Origin: Cytophagales bacterium
GTDB lineage: Bacteria > Pseudomonadota > Gammaproteobacteria > Burkholderiales > Burkholderiaceae_C
Direction of reading: 5' to 3'
Assembly (NCBI GenBank): GCA_030054145.1
Contig: JASGCK010000008.1
Span: forward strand, 58,961-122,960
DNA length: 64,000 nucleotides
The position numbers were made by a program, and so were the translations under genes. Under the pieces are notes generated by a model, which worked only from the letters and a program-made list of their open reading frames with translations, searched no databases and had not been told where the DNA came from. This document shows, piece after piece, positions 1 to 8,450 of the stretch; within the stretch, counting starts at the first letter, position 1; every line of letters starts with the position of its first letter.

Positions 1-284
1 TACACGAAATGGAAGACATCAACGGCGAGTTTGGTCAAGCCGACGTAGCAATCATTTTGGGCGCAAACGACGTGGTGAATCCTGCGGCAATGACCAAAGG
101 CAGCCCGATTTACGGTATGCCGATTTTGGAAGCCTACAAAGCCAAAACCGTCATCGTCAACAAGCGAAGCATGGCGGCAGGCTATGCGGGACTCGATAAC
201 GAACTCTTCTACATGGACAAAACCATGATGGTGTTTGGCGACGCGAAGAAGGTGATTGAGGATATGGGTAAGGCGATTGAATAA
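1..284 (+). CDS. pntB: NAD(P) transhydrogenase subunit beta, C-terminal part
   Basis: The reading frame is already open at the first base, so this is the 3' end of a gene that begins outside the window. About 93 residues are visible. They match domain III of PntB, the NADP(H)-binding domain of the proton-translocating transhydrogenase of the inner membrane, which couples hydride transfer between NADH and NADP+ to the proton gradient. The [10 protein letters not shown] stretch, the [10 protein letters not shown] segment and the [11 protein letters not shown] tail are characteristic of the nucleotide-binding fold. The stop is TAA at 282-284 and the C-terminus has the usual family length. Confidence 0.93.
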   Translation, partial: HEMEDINGEFGQADVAIILGANDVVNPAAMTKGSPIYGMPILEAYKAKTVIVNKRSMAAGYAGLDNELFYMDKTMMVFGDAKKVIEDMGKAIE

Positions 285-309
285 TTAGTGACACTCTGCA
301 TAACCACGT

Positions 310-382
310 CCCGTTCGGACTGAGCCTGTCGAAGTCCTTGATTTGATTAGGGTAACCCTTCGACAAGCTCAGGGCGAACGGG
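310..382. repeat. Palindromic repeat element, family 2
   Basis: Two imperfect inverted arms (about 25 bp each, built on CTGAGCCTGTCGAAG and its complement CTTCGACAAGCTCAG) flank a short spacer. The element lies between the convergent pntB and yoeB genes, where it could form a strong hairpin in RNA of either strand. Related copies are at 59754-59824 and 60728-60792, and a half copy is inside tsaD at 20198-20220. It resembles the REP-like repeats common in betaproteobacteria; role inferred only. Confidence 0.8.
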
Positions 383-412
383 GTTTTGCAGAGTGTCCTT
401 AGGCATCAGGCA

Positions 413-667
413 TCAATAATGATGCCTAAGCTGCGCAATCAAAAGTTGCTGGCCTTCCACGCGGTACACCATCCGATGCTCGTCCGTTATGCGGCGTGAC
501 CAAAACCCTGCTAGCGCGTGTTTGAGGGGTTCTGGTTTGCCCACGCCTTCAAAGGGATCGCGGGCGGTTTCTTTGATGAGTTTGTTGATGCGCTCCACCA
601 TGCGCTTGTCTTGCTTTTGCCAAAACAAATAATCTTCCCAAGCACCATCGGCAAAGATGTCATCCAT
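413..667 (-). CDS. yoeB: YoeB-family mRNA interferase toxin
   Basis: This 84-residue protein matches the YoeB/Txe toxins, RelE-fold endoribonucleases that cut mRNA in the ribosomal A site. The length is typical, and the basic core (GKPEPLKHALAGFWSRRI), the DEHRMVYRV strand and the C-terminal HHY end correspond to the catalytic region, where YoeB uses Glu, Arg, His and the terminal Tyr. It lies 12 bp downstream of the yefM-like antitoxin on the same strand, the standard order for this module. No truncation is visible, so the toxin is probably functional. Confidence 0.93.
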   Translation of the reverse strand: MDDIFADGAWEDYLFWQKQDKRMVERINKLIKETARDPFEGVGKPEPLKHALAGFWSRRITDEHRMVYRVEGQQLLIAQLRHHY

Positions 668-679
668 AGATGGCGTGCG

Positions 680-961
680 CTATGCTGCTGCCAGATCAGG
701 ACTTGTGGCTTCGATGAGTTGGCGTTTAACCCCCGCCTTGTTACTCAGTTGCTCAATGGCTTTGAGTAGGCGTTTCGCGTTAGCGGGGCTACGCAGCAAG
801 TAAGCGGTTTCCTCTAGCGATTGATAGTCTTCTAGCGAGAGCATGACGACTGACTGCTGCTCGGAGTTGCGCGTAATGATGATGGGGTCGCGGTCATTGC
901 AAACGCGATTCATGGTTGAGGCGAGGTTGGCGCGAGCGTGGGTGTAAGTGATGGCATCCAT
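680..961 (-). CDS. yefM: YefM/Phd-family antitoxin
   Basis: This 93-residue protein begins MDAITYTHARANLASTMNRV, the N-terminal DNA-binding half of YefM antitoxins. The variable C-terminal half (from about residue 55) should wrap the YoeB toxin encoded immediately downstream. YefM represses its own operon and the YefM-YoeB complex represses more strongly. A matching operator is present just upstream (972-989). The gene order antitoxin-toxin and the short spacing indicate a single mRNA. Confidence 0.93.
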   Translation of the reverse strand: MDAITYTHARANLASTMNRVCNDRDPIIITRNSEQQSVVMLSLEDYQSLEETAYLLRSPANAKRLLKAIEQLSNKAGVKRQLIEATSPDLAAA

Positions 962-971
962 GTGATAAACC

Positions 972-989
972 TGTACAGAAACAAGTACA
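972..989. promoter_or_regulatory. Probable YefM-YoeB operator
   Basis: TGTACA at 972-977 is followed by AGTACA (TGTACT on the other strand) at 984-989, giving two core hexamers 12 bp apart centre to centre, immediately upstream of the antitoxin start at 961. TGTACA cores at this spacing are what has been described for the E. coli yefM-yoeB operator. The sequence is seen; the binding is inferred. Confidence 0.65.
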
Positions 990-1013
990 CATCATAACGT
1001 GATTTGAACTCTG

Positions 1014-1037
1014 AATTCCCGCCTTCGCGGGAATGAC
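1014..1037. repeat. Palindromic repeat element, family 1
   Basis: An 8-bp perfect stem (ATTCCCGC/GCGGGAAT) encloses a CTTC tetraloop and is followed by GAC. The same 24-bp unit recurs at 37041, 40685 and 44930, and in modified form at 20990-21050 and 34630-34720. This copy is intergenic, between the yefM operator and the end of rfaE2. Confidence 0.85.
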
Positions 1038-1047
1038 GACGCTCGCC

Positions 1048-1542
1048 TTAAATGTTTGATTGGATTTTTTTCACCAGCGCCGTGGTCGAGTAACCATCTA
1101 CAAACGAGAGCGCCAGCGCTTTGCCGCCGTAGCTCTCGACTAGCTTTGCCTCGGCAAGTTTGCTCATGTCGTAGTCGCCGCCTTTGACCAGCACATCGGG
1201 GTGCAGCTCGCCAATGATTTCTAGCGGCGTGTCTTCATCGAACCATGTCACTAAGCTGGCTGACTCCAGCGCCGCGATCAGGTGGGCGCGGTCTTGTTCG
1301 TTATTGAGTGGCCTGTCAGGCCCTTTGCCTAGGCGCTTGGCAGAGGCATCGGTGTTCAAAGCCACGACCAGTGAGGCTCCCAGAGCACGTGCCGCTGCAA
1401 GGTACGTCACATGGCCTTTGTGGAGCACATCGAATACGCCATTGGTAAAAATAACGGGCTTGGGCAGTTTGGCGATAGCGAGCTTGGCCGCTTCGCGCGA
1501 AACGATTTTTTGAGAAAAGTGAGAAAAGTGAGAAAAGCTCAT
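1048..1542 (-). CDS. rfaE2: D-glycero-beta-D-manno-heptose 1-phosphate adenylyltransferase
   Basis: This is a stand-alone nucleotidyltransferase of the HldE C-terminal type. It makes ADP-heptose from heptose 1-phosphate and ATP for the lipopolysaccharide inner core. The cytidylyltransferase signature FTNGVFDVLHKGHVTYL lies at about residues 30-46 of the chosen product, and VKGGDYD follows. The start at 1542 gives 164 residues, normal for RfaE2, and overlaps the stop of the upstream diiron gene as ATGA. A longer frame to 1671 runs deep into that gene and is unlikely. The N-terminus reads MSFSHFSHFS from a 9-bp tandem repeat (about 1512-1538), a possible slippage site. Confidence 0.92.
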   Translation of the reverse strand: MSFSHFSHFSQKIVSREAAKLAIAKLPKPVIFTNGVFDVLHKGHVTYLAAARALGASLVVALNTDASAKRLGKGPDRPLNNEQDRAHLIAALESASLVTWFDEDTPLEIIGELHPDVLVKGGDYDMSKLAEAKLVESYGGKALALSFVDGYSTTALVKKIQSNI

Positions 1543-2384
1543 GCCACTTTGGGCGCAAGCGTTGCCGTTATTTCTTTGCGGAAACGGTTCAACTCTTGCA
1601 CCGTCGTAAAGCTGCGCTCCATCAGCAAACTCATGTTGTGCAAGATGCGCTCGACGACTTTGTTTTCCCACACGGCATCAAAATTAATTTGCTTGTCCAG
1701 CCAGTGCTCTAGCCACTCGGGGTTGGGTAAGCGGCTTTGAATGGTGTCGCGCGGAAACAGCGCCTTGTTCACGTGCAAATTGGTTGGATGCAGCGCCTGC
1801 GCGGTGCGGCGAGCCGATGCCATCAGTACGCCGATCTTGGCAAACGAGGCTTTGGCTTCTGCACCAAAATTCGTAATCGCACGTTTCATGTAACGCAGGT
1901 ACGCGCCGCCATGCCGCGCTTCGTCTTGACTAAGCGTGGTGTAAATGTGTTTGATCACCGGCTCGGTGTGCCAGTCAGCCGCGCGGCGATACCAGTGATT
2001 TAGGCGAATCTCGCCGCAAAAATGCAGCATGAGCGTCTCTAGCGGCGGCGCGGGCTCAAACTCAAAGCGCACATCGTGCAGCTCTTGCTCGGTTGGGACT
2101 AGGTCGGGGCGGAAACGGCGCAAATACTCCATGAGCACCAACGAGTGTTTTTGCTCTTCAAAAAACCAAATCGACATAAAGGCGGAAAAATCGCTGTCGT
2201 CTTTGTTATCACGCAAAAACATCTCGGTCGCAGGCAAGGCTGACCACTCGGTGATGGCATTCATGCGTATCGTTTGCGCTTGCTCTTCGCTCAAACTGGC
2301 CGCATCAAACTTGTCCCACGGGATATCTTTGTCCATGTCCCAGCGGACCGATTCAAGCTGTTTAAAGAGTTCTGGGTAAAGCAT
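1539..2384 (-). CDS. Ferritin-like diiron domain protein
   Basis: This 281-residue soluble protein has the two helix-pair metal motifs of the ferritin/acyl-ACP desaturase superfamily: FFEEQKHS at about residue 73 and LSQDEARHGG at about residue 151, with another acidic helix around GEIRLNHWYRR. These supply the Glu and His ligands of a diiron site. Proteins like this are often annotated as ferritin-like or desaturase-like without a known substrate, and I cannot name one. It forms an operon with rfaE2 (4-bp overlap); the pairing does not reveal the function. Confidence 0.75.
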   Translation of the reverse strand: MLYPELFKQLESVRWDMDKDIPWDKFDAASLSEEQAQTIRMNAITEWSALPATEMFLRDNKDDSDFSAFMSIWFFEEQKHSLVLMEYLRRFRPDLVPTEQELHDVRFEFEPAPPLETLMLHFCGEIRLNHWYRRAADWHTEPVIKHIYTTLSQDEARHGGAYLRYMKRAITNFGAEAKASFAKIGVLMASARRTAQALHPTNLHVNKALFPRDTIQSRLPNPEWLEHWLDKQINFDAVWENKVVERILHNMSLLMERSFTTVQELNRFRKEITATLAPKVA

Positions 2385-2396
2385 GATTGAGCCTAT

Positions 2397-3104
2397 TTAA
2401 GATGGTTTGCGCAATTTTAACGTCATAAGAAGCGAATAAGCGGCACAGATCAGGCCAAATCCCGCACTCGCATATTGCCACATCACGGCATCAGGGTAGC
2501 CCATGTTTGTGACGAAAAGGCTTGCACTGATGAGCAGCAAAATAACCGATTGGCATGACAAATAGATCACGCCGTGTGTCCATGCCCGCTGGTGCAAGCG
2601 GCACGCCAGCTGCCAGCCCAATTGACCGCAACCAAACCCAAGCAACGCACCGACTAAAACATCAAGCGGCCAATGTGCGCCCACGGCAATGCGCGACAAG
2701 CCAACCCAACTTGCCAGACACAAAATGCCTATTAATCGCCAACCGCGCAATTTGAATCCCGCGATGAGCAACGAGGCAGCCACAAAGGCGGATAGCGTAT
2801 GTCCTGATGGAAAACTAACCAGCTCCAACTTATGCCCAATCAGGTGAAACTGCTCAGGCGCAAGCACCGCAGGCGGCCGCAGGATTTGCAGCCACTCTTT
2901 GAGCGTAGTGCTCACCATGCCGCCCACCACAGCAGAAATAAAAAGCCCCGTCATGACGTCGCTGCGCTTCAATTGCGGCAGCATCAGTGGTGTGCATAGT
3001 GCAAAAATCACGCTGGTGTGCCCCGTAATCGTCAAGCTTGCCCATAGCCAGTCGGGCAGCGCAGCGCAGGCGCTATTGAGCCAAAGAAAGAGTGCTTGGT
3101 TCAT
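2397..3104 (-). CDS. PAP2-family membrane phosphatase
   Basis: This is an integral membrane protein of about 235 residues with the three PAP2 phosphatase motifs: KEWLQILRPP, PSGH (FPSGHTLSAF) and SRIAVGAHWPLDV. The two His residues and the Arg residues form the phosphohistidine active site. Members dephosphorylate lipid phosphates such as undecaprenyl pyrophosphate or phosphatidylglycerophosphate. The ATG at 3104 overlaps the stop of the glycosyltransferase gene (ATGA), so I prefer it to the start four codons earlier. Its pairing with a GT39 transferase suggests recycling of a lipid carrier or lipid A modification (inference). Confidence 0.88.
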   Translation of the reverse strand: MNQALFLWLNSACAALPDWLWASLTITGHTSVIFALCTPLMLPQLKRSDVMTGLFISAVVGGMVSTTLKEWLQILRPPAVLAPEQFHLIGHKLELVSFPSGHTLSAFVAASLLIAGFKLRGWRLIGILCLASWVGLSRIAVGAHWPLDVLVGALLGFGCGQLGWQLACRLHQRAWTHGVIYLSCQSVILLLISASLFVTNMGYPDAVMWQYASAGFGLICAAYSLLMTLKLRKPS

Positions 3105-4504
3105 GGTTGCGTACACAGGTAAAAATCAAAGTTGGCGTGCGCACCTTTGTAAGTACCCGCCTCGCCGTCCAGCTTGCGGCAACCCACGGGGCGCAGTAGC
3201 GGCATTTGCGACCAATCGACCCAGATAAAAGATTGCCCGTATTCCAATGCGCCAAACCACAACTCAAACTGTTTGTTTTTGCCGTCCAGCGCCAGCACCT
3301 TGGCGGGGCGAGCATACCAAGCTAGGCGACTAGCCAGCGTCCAATTGCTGACGGCTAGTGCATTGGCGTGATGCTCGGTTTGCAACGCACGAGCCTTCAC
3401 AGACGCGGCTTGCCAGTCATGCAAGTCGGCGAATGGATTGTGAGTTTTAAAAAGCGACTGGCCTTGCCACTGCCCACCATTCAACATAAAAAAACCAACT
3501 GCCGCGATCAGCAAAACTTGCCACGCACCTAGCCCACAGATCAATACCCATGCGGCTTTGCGAGCACTCCACAGATATTGCAAACCAAGTGCAGACAGCG
3601 GCAATAGCGCCAACCACGCACCCGCTGTCCAATGCGGCAGCGCGGCACCTTTGCTAGACAACCACAGCGTCACGAGTAGCAGTGGCAAACCAAATGCCAA
3701 GCAAACCCGCGTGAGTTCGACGTGTTTTTTGCGTAATCTCAACAAGTAAACGAGCAGCCCAATGAGCGGCAACAAACCATACGCAATTAATTGAACAGCG
3801 CCGTAAGCCAATACCCGCTTGGCTTGCCAAGCATTCGTATTGCCATCCGCGTGATTGATTTGGTAAGCAAACGACACCCAATCATGCTGGGCATTCCACA
3901 GCAAGACAGGTGCAATCAAAACCATTGCAATCAGCGCAGCAAGCCAAACGCCACTTTGCTTAACAAGCAAAGCGCCATACTGTGGCAGTAACACCATCGC
4001 CACGCCTAGCGCTAAAAAAACGCCCGTGTATTTAGTCAACCCCGCAAGCCCTAATGCCACGCCAAGCCACAACCAGTATGACTTGCGCGATATATCAAAC
4101 GACAACTTCCAGGTCAAAACCATCACCCAAAGCGTCAGCGGTAACAGCAACGTATCAGGAACCAAAGCCAGCCCAAGCAATTGATGCATGGGTGAGAGCA
4201 AAAACAAAATCAGTGCCCACACGGAAAAGCGCCACAGCGCCCATGCAGTCACGCCCCACAGCGCAAGAGGCGAAGCACGCATCAGCCAATCCCCAGCCGC
4301 CCACAGATTGCTCGCCCAAACAAACGGCATTTGCACCCAGCCAACTAGCGGCGGATGATCAAAATACGACAGCGCAGGATGCAAGGCGTAGAGCGCGTAG
4401 TGTGCCTCGTCCACCGACAAGCCAAGCGCAAAGCCAAGATAGATATGCCCTGCAAGGCAGATAGCACACGCAAGCCATAGCAGATAAGGCTTTGGCTTAA
4501 GCAT
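3101..4504 (-). CDS. Glycosyltransferase family 39 (ArnT/PMT-like) membrane protein
   Basis: The product is a multispanning membrane protein of about 467 residues. The first periplasmic loop carries the GT39 hallmark DEAHYALYA followed by YFDHPPLVGW, with the catalytic Asp/Glu and the DHPP segment. GT39 enzymes transfer a sugar from a polyprenyl-phosphate donor on the periplasmic face of the inner membrane. The start [10 protein letters not shown] at 4504 overlaps the preceding gene by 8 bp; a start at 4534 would overlap it by 38 bp. Acceptor and sugar cannot be read from the sequence. Confidence 0.87.
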   Translation of the reverse strand: MLKPKPYLLWLACAICLAGHIYLGFALGLSVDEAHYALYALHPALSYFDHPPLVGWVQMPFVWASNLWAAGDWLMRASPLALWGVTAWALWRFSVWALILFLLSPMHQLLGLALVPDTLLLPLTLWVMVLTWKLSFDISRKSYWLWLGVALGLAGLTKYTGVFLALGVAMVLLPQYGALLVKQSGVWLAALIAMVLIAPVLLWNAQHDWVSFAYQINHADGNTNAWQAKRVLAYGAVQLIAYGLLPLIGLLVYLLRLRKKHVELTRVCLAFGLPLLLVTLWLSSKGAALPHWTAGAWLALLPLSALGLQYLWSARKAAWVLICGLGAWQVLLIAAVGFFMLNGGQWQGQSLFKTHNPFADLHDWQAASVKARALQTEHHANALAVSNWTLASRLAWYARPAKVLALDGKNKQFELWFGALEYGQSFIWVDWSQMPLLRPVGCRKLDGEAGTYKGAHANFDFYLCTQP

Positions 4505-5201
4505 AGGTTTGCATCGCTCGCCCCACCTCATCATCCAAATGCGGCAGCGTGTTAAAGGTAAGCAGCACGCAGCGCTTGGGCGTAACCAATAACTCGCTCA
4601 CAGCGGTGTTGCGCATTCGCATATTGAGCTCAATCCCCGCTTCGTGCGAAAGCCCCAGCACCTGAGCCACCGCGCTCGATAGCGGGCCACCGCTAGACGA
4701 GATCAAAACCGACTGCGCATCCGAGTGACGAATGTCATCCAGCACCGCCATCACGCCAGCGGCAAACTCGGCATAGGTCGTCATGCCCGCAGGCTGCACC
4801 TCGCCGCGCATCCACGCGCCAATGCCTTTGCGCAGCATCGTAAAGTGCTGCTTGTAGCCCGCGCCAGAAGTGGGCGACTTGAGGGTGGCGAGTTGCTCTG
4901 AGCTGAGGATCGCGCCAATAACAGCTTCGGAGTCGTACTCGTTCAAGCCTGCCCGCAAAGCCATATTGGGCAAGGGCTGCGCGAGGGCTATTCCCTGATA
5001 GGTTTGCGCATGACGACGTAGCGTGCCTGCATAAGCCGCATCAAACGCGATGCCACGCGCAGCAAAATAGTCGCCCAGTCGCGCCGCTTGCGCGTGCCCG
5101 CGTTCACTTAAATTGTCGTAGTCCGCCGCGCCCAGCGAGGCTTGTCCGTGGCGCACGAGATAGATTTTTCTCTCAGCTAATTGAGTGATGCGATTAGACA
5201 T
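4497..5201 (-). CDS. Histidine phosphatase family protein
   Basis: This 234-residue cytoplasmic protein carries the phosphoglycerate-mutase-like signature [11 protein letters not shown] near its N-terminus, giving the catalytic RHG histidine, and a second conserved region [17 protein letters not shown] in place of the usual His-containing motif. The family covers many phosphatases, so the substrate is unknown. The chosen ATG overlaps the ruvB stop by 8 bp; an ATG at 5213 is also possible. It is probably cotranscribed with ruvB and the downstream GT39 gene. Confidence 0.82.
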   Translation of the reverse strand: MSNRITQLAERKIYLVRHGQASLGAADYDNLSERGHAQAARLGDYFAARGIAFDAAYAGTLRRHAQTYQGIALAQPLPNMALRAGLNEYDSEAVIGAILSSEQLATLKSPTSGAGYKQHFTMLRKGIGAWMRGEVQPAGMTTYAEFAAGVMAVLDDIRHSDAQSVLISSSGGPLSSAVAQVLGLSHEAGIELNMRMRNTAVSELLVTPKRCVLLTFNTLPHLDDEVGRAMQTYA

Positions 5202-6267
5202 CCAGTTGTCCATTCAAATGGTTGCCGGGCGGCGTAACCCCCAAATGCCGAAACGCCGCCAGCGTCGCAATGCGCCCGCGCGGCGTGCGCTGTAAATAAC
5301 CTTGCTGAATCAAGAAGGGCTCAATCACGTCTGCAATCGTGTCCGTCTCCTCGCCAATGCTCGCGGCAATGTTGTCCAGCCCCACGGGGCCGCCGTCAAA
5401 CTTGAAGATCACCGCTTCCAGCACCTTTCTGTCCATGACGTCAAAGCCAATCAAGTCCACGTCCAGCATAACCAGCGCCGCTTCCGCCATGCTTTTAGTG
5501 ATGTGCCCATTGCCCTTTACGTCCGCATAGTCGCGCACGCGGCGCAGCAAGCGGTTCGCAATGCGCGGCGTTCCTCGGGAGCGACGCGCGATTTCAAATC
5601 CTGCCTCAGCGTCAATCGTGGAGTTCAAGAGCTTGCTGCTACGCATCACGATACGCGCCAGCTCCTCGGGCGTATAAAACTCCAGCCGCATCACAATGCC
5701 AAAACGGTCGCGCAGCGGATTCGTCAGCATCCCCGCACGGGTGGTCGCGCCCACCAGCGTAAACGGCTGTAAATCCAGCTTGATCGACCGCGCCGAAGGC
5801 CCCTCGCCAATCATGATGTCGATTTGGTAATCCTCCAGCGCGGGGTACAAAATCTCCTCCACCACGGGCGAAAGCCTATGAATCTCGTCAATGAAGAGCA
5901 CATCGTTTTTCTCTAAATTCGTCAGCAGCGCCGCCAAGTCTTTGGGCTTTTCCAAAACAGGCCCCGAAGTCTGACGCAAATTCACCCCCAGCTCATGCGC
6001 CACGATGTGCGACAGCGTGGTCTTGCCAAGCCCAGGCGGGCCAAAGAGAAGCACATGATCGAGCGCTTCCGAACGCTTCTTAGCCGCGCCAATAAAAATC
6101 TCAAGCTGCTCGCGGATTTTGACTTGCCCCACGTACTCATCCAAGAGCTTGGGGCGCAAGGCGCGTTCGATGGCCTCCTCTTGCGGGCTGACGGCGGATG
6201 CGGAAATCACCCGATTTTTTTCGGGTGAAGGCGCGGCTGAGGCGAAGTTGTCGGAAGTGATGGTCAT
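5194..6267 (-). CDS. ruvB: Holliday junction branch migration ATPase RuvB
   Basis: RuvB (357 residues) is the AAA+ motor that, with RuvA, drives branch migration of Holliday junctions. Walker A ([11 protein letters not shown]) is at about residues 76-86, Walker B is DEIHRL, and the sensor/arginine-finger segment [18 protein letters not shown] follows. The C-terminal winged helix ends near [13 protein letters not shown]. The length is standard. In this window ruvA lies upstream on the same strand but is separated by a decayed nuclease gene (6280-6664), so the usual direct ruvA-ruvB junction is interrupted. ruvC is not here. Confidence 0.98.
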   Translation of the reverse strand: MTITSDNFASAAPSPEKNRVISASAVSPQEEAIERALRPKLLDEYVGQVKIREQLEIFIGAAKKRSEALDHVLLFGPPGLGKTTLSHIVAHELGVNLRQTSGPVLEKPKDLAALLTNLEKNDVLFIDEIHRLSPVVEEILYPALEDYQIDIMIGEGPSARSIKLDLQPFTLVGATTRAGMLTNPLRDRFGIVMRLEFYTPEELARIVMRSSKLLNSTIDAEAGFEIARRSRGTPRIANRLLRRVRDYADVKGNGHITKSMAEAALVMLDVDLIGFDVMDRKVLEAVIFKFDGGPVGLDNIAASIGEETDTIADVIEPFLIQQGYLQRTPRGRIATLAAFRHLGVTPPGNHLNGQLDV

Positions 6268-6279
6268 TGGATCGCTTAA

Positions 6280-6664
6280 TCAGGACTTATTTTGTAGCTC
6301 ACGCTCAATCTCTTCGATGCTAGGCAAGTTGGTTTTCAAATTGTCGGGCAAAGATTGCCGCGAAAGTTCTCATATATTTGAGATTTCTTGTGGAGAATCC
6401 TTTCATGTCGGGGAAGGCAGTACGCAAATCAACCGCAAGTCTTTCAATGACTTTAGTGCCCCAACTTTGCTGCGCTTGTCTCTCCAAAATATCGCGCCCT
6501 ATTTGCCAATAAAGCACAACCAGTTCTTGATTAACCGAGCGTGCGGCGCGTTGCTGCGCAGTATGGATACGGGTTTTTAAATCGATCAGCCACTCGGCAT
6601 AGCCAGCAGGCGCAGGCAATAGTTTGGCTGGTGTGGACTGAGCGTTAGCGAAAGTGGGCATCAT
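6280..6664 (-). pseudogene. Internally deleted DUF1016/YhcG-type nuclease remnant
   Basis: Residues 1-105 of the frame starting at 6664 match the N-terminal domain of DUF1016 proteins (NQELVVLYWQIGRDI, WGTKVIERLAVDL, FSTRNLKYMRTF). These proteins carry a PDDEXK nuclease domain in their C-terminal half. Here the frame hits a stop at 6320 right after the N-terminal domain. In another frame the next codons read LPSIEEIEREL up to a TGA at 6280-6282, which resembles the C-terminal end of the same family. The middle, including the nuclease domain, is therefore missing and the two ends are out of frame. Confidence 0.7.
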
Positions 6665-6749
6665 GGCATGAATAGCTGATTAAATTGTTTGCGAGTAGCA
6701 GGCGAACAAGTTCAATTTCTGTTTTAAGAAGAGGGCGAATTTCAAACAT
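6645..6749 (-). CDS. Small 34-residue ORF coupled to ruvA
   Basis: Its ATG overlaps the ruvA stop as TGATG (6747-6751). It encodes [20 protein letters not shown] and 14 more residues before a stop inside the DUF1016 remnant. The N-terminus resembles the first beta strand and helix of GNAT acetyltransferases, so it may be a truncated fragment left by the insertion between ruvA and ruvB. It could also be chance; no function is claimed. Confidence 0.3.
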   Translation of the reverse strand: MFEIRPLLKTEIELVRLLLANNLISYSCHDAHFR

Positions 6750-7333
6750 CACTTCGCGAGTGCTTTGAGTGCCAACTTAATCCCCTCACTAACCCCCACA
6801 TCCGCAGGCAAGGCTTTGAGCGCCAGCCCCGCGTCGCGGTCGGAGTAACCCAGCGCTACCAGTGCTTGCAAGATGTCGCTTTGGTTGTCGTTTGCCACGC
6901 TCACGCCGCCTGCACCAGAGCCCAAAATACTATCCCCTAGTTTTCCTTTTAGTTCTAGCAGCAGCCGCTCCGCCGTTTTTTTGCCAATGCCTGGAATTTT
7001 GGTGAGCCGCCCCGCGTCTTGCTTGGCGACGGCCTGCGCGATGTCGGCAACGCTCATGCCGCTGAGGATTGAGAGCGCGGTGCGCGGGCCTACGCCTGAA
7101 ATTTTGACGAGTTGTTTGAAGCCTGCGCGTTCGTCGCTGGTTGCAAATCCGTAGAGCAAATGCGCGTCCTCGCGCACGATCAGGTGCGTGAGCAACGCGA
7201 CGCGCTCACCAAGCTGGGGCAGGTTGTAGAAGGTGCTCATGGGCACGAGCACTTCGTAGCCCACGCCGCCGCAGTCCACCAGCACTTCGGGTGGATTTTT
7301 TGCTGCCAAGATGCCTGTCAGTTTTCCGATCAT
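6749..7333 (-). CDS. ruvA: Holliday junction DNA-binding protein RuvA
   Basis: RuvA (194 residues) forms the tetramer that holds the Holliday junction flat and recruits RuvB. Visible parts are the N-terminal OB fold starting MIGKLTGIL, two helix-hairpin-helix motifs ([18 protein letters not shown] and [19 protein letters not shown]) and the C-terminal three-helix domain that contacts RuvB ([18 protein letters not shown]). The length is standard. It is the first gene of the ruvA-ruvB stretch; the PhoH-like gene diverges from it across a 56-bp gap that should hold both promoters. Confidence 0.97.
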   Translation of the reverse strand: MIGKLTGILAAKNPPEVLVDCGGVGYEVLVPMSTFYNLPQLGERVALLTHLIVREDAHLLYGFATSDERAGFKQLVKISGVGPRTALSILSGMSVADIAQAVAKQDAGRLTKIPGIGKKTAERLLLELKGKLGDSILGSGAGGVSVANDNQSDILQALVALGYSDRDAGLALKALPADVGVSEGIKLALKALAK

Positions 7334-7389
7334 GGTGTGCCTATCATTAGAGGATTCCTTCTTTTTATCTATATGAGATTATCACCCGC

Positions 7390-8355
7390 ATGATTCTTCG
7401 TCACACCTTCTCGCCGCCCACATCGTCAAGTGCCAATCGCCGCCTTAACCACCTGTGCGGTGCGCTGGATGAGCACCTGCGAATTTTGGAGACGGCCTGC
7501 CAAGTCAAGATTGCACATCGGCACGAGCAGTTCAAAATTGATGGGCTCAAACGTGACGCGACCCGAGCGCTCGAAGTGCTGCAAGCGATGTACGAACTGG
7601 CCGATAAGCCAATTGAGCCTGAGACGATTCAGTTGATGCTGGCAACCGACGCATCGCTGAAAGCCACGTCTGGCAAGGCTTGCGAGGGTAGCGCTTTTGG
7701 CGGATTGACCACGCGCCGCGCTGATTTGCGTGCACGATCCGACAACCAAGCAACGTATCTTGCCAACATCGCATCCTGCGACATCACTTTTGGCATTGGT
7801 CCTGCGGGTACGGGCAAAACGTATTTAGCGGTTGCGGCTGCCGTTGATGCACTCACGCGCAACAGCGTGCAGCGCATTGTGCTGACGCGCCCAGCCGTGG
7901 AGGCGGGCGAGAAGCTGGGCTATTTGCCTGGCGATTTGGCGCAAAAGGTTGACCCCTATTTGCGACCACTTTATGACGCGCTTTACGACCTCATGGGCGC
8001 AGACAAAGTGGCGAAAGCCTTTGAGCGCGGTCAGCTAGAAATTGCGCCGCTGGCGTTTATGCGCGGGCGCACTCTGAATCACGCTTTCGTGATTTTGGAC
8101 GAGGCGCAAAACACCACGCCCGAGCAAATGAAGATGTTTTTAACGCGCCTTGGGTTTGCGTCCAAGTGCGTGGTGACGGGCGACGTGAGCCAAATCGATT
8201 TAGCCGAAGGGCAAATCAGCGGCTTGATTGATGCCGAGCGCGTACTCAGACGACTGGACGGCGTTGCCATCACGCACTTCACCACCAGCGACGTGGTGCG
8301 CCATCCGCTGGTGGCGCGAATTGTGGATGCTTACGCCCTTGCTAGAAAAGGTTAA
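7390..8355 (+). CDS. PhoH-like ATPase (YbeZ type)
   Basis: This 321-residue cytoplasmic P-loop ATPase has Walker [17 protein letters not shown] at about residues 137-152 and Walker [10 protein letters not shown], followed by the PhoH-type segment [10 protein letters not shown]...[10 protein letters not shown]. YbeZ-type proteins are linked to ribosome and RNA metabolism and are usually encoded directly upstream of ybeY. Here ybeY is 27 kb away at 35.5 kb, so the pair is separated. The stop codon lies inside the left arm of a perfect inverted repeat (8350-8450). Confidence 0.93.
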   Translation: MILRHTFSPPTSSSANRRLNHLCGALDEHLRILETACQVKIAHRHEQFKIDGLKRDATRALEVLQAMYELADKPIEPETIQLMLATDASLKATSGKACEGSAFGGLTTRRADLRARSDNQATYLANIASCDITFGIGPAGTGKTYLAVAAAVDALTRNSVQRIVLTRPAVEAGEKLGYLPGDLAQKVDPYLRPLYDALYDLMGADKVAKAFERGQLEIAPLAFMRGRTLNHAFVILDEAQNTTPEQMKMFLTRLGFASKCVVTGDVSQIDLAEGQISGLIDAERVLRRLDGVAITHFTTSDVVRHPLVARIVDAYALARKG

Positions 8356-8450
8356 TTTAATTGGGGACAGACCCTAATTATTTTGAACCGTTATCGCTAA
8401 TCGGAAAAGCCTTCCCTAATAATTAGGGTCTGTCCCCAATTAAATTAACC
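8350..8450. repeat. Perfect 31-bp inverted repeat between convergent genes
   Basis: Arms at 8350-8380 and 8420-8450 are exact reverse complements of 31 bp, separated by a 39-bp spacer; each contains the core GGGGACAGACCC. The outer GGTTAA of each arm supplies the last codon and stop of phoH-like (plus strand) and of msrQ (minus strand). In RNA it would form a very stable hairpin usable as a two-way transcription stop. It looks like a MITE- or REPIN-like insertion; the origin is inferred. Confidence 0.85.
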
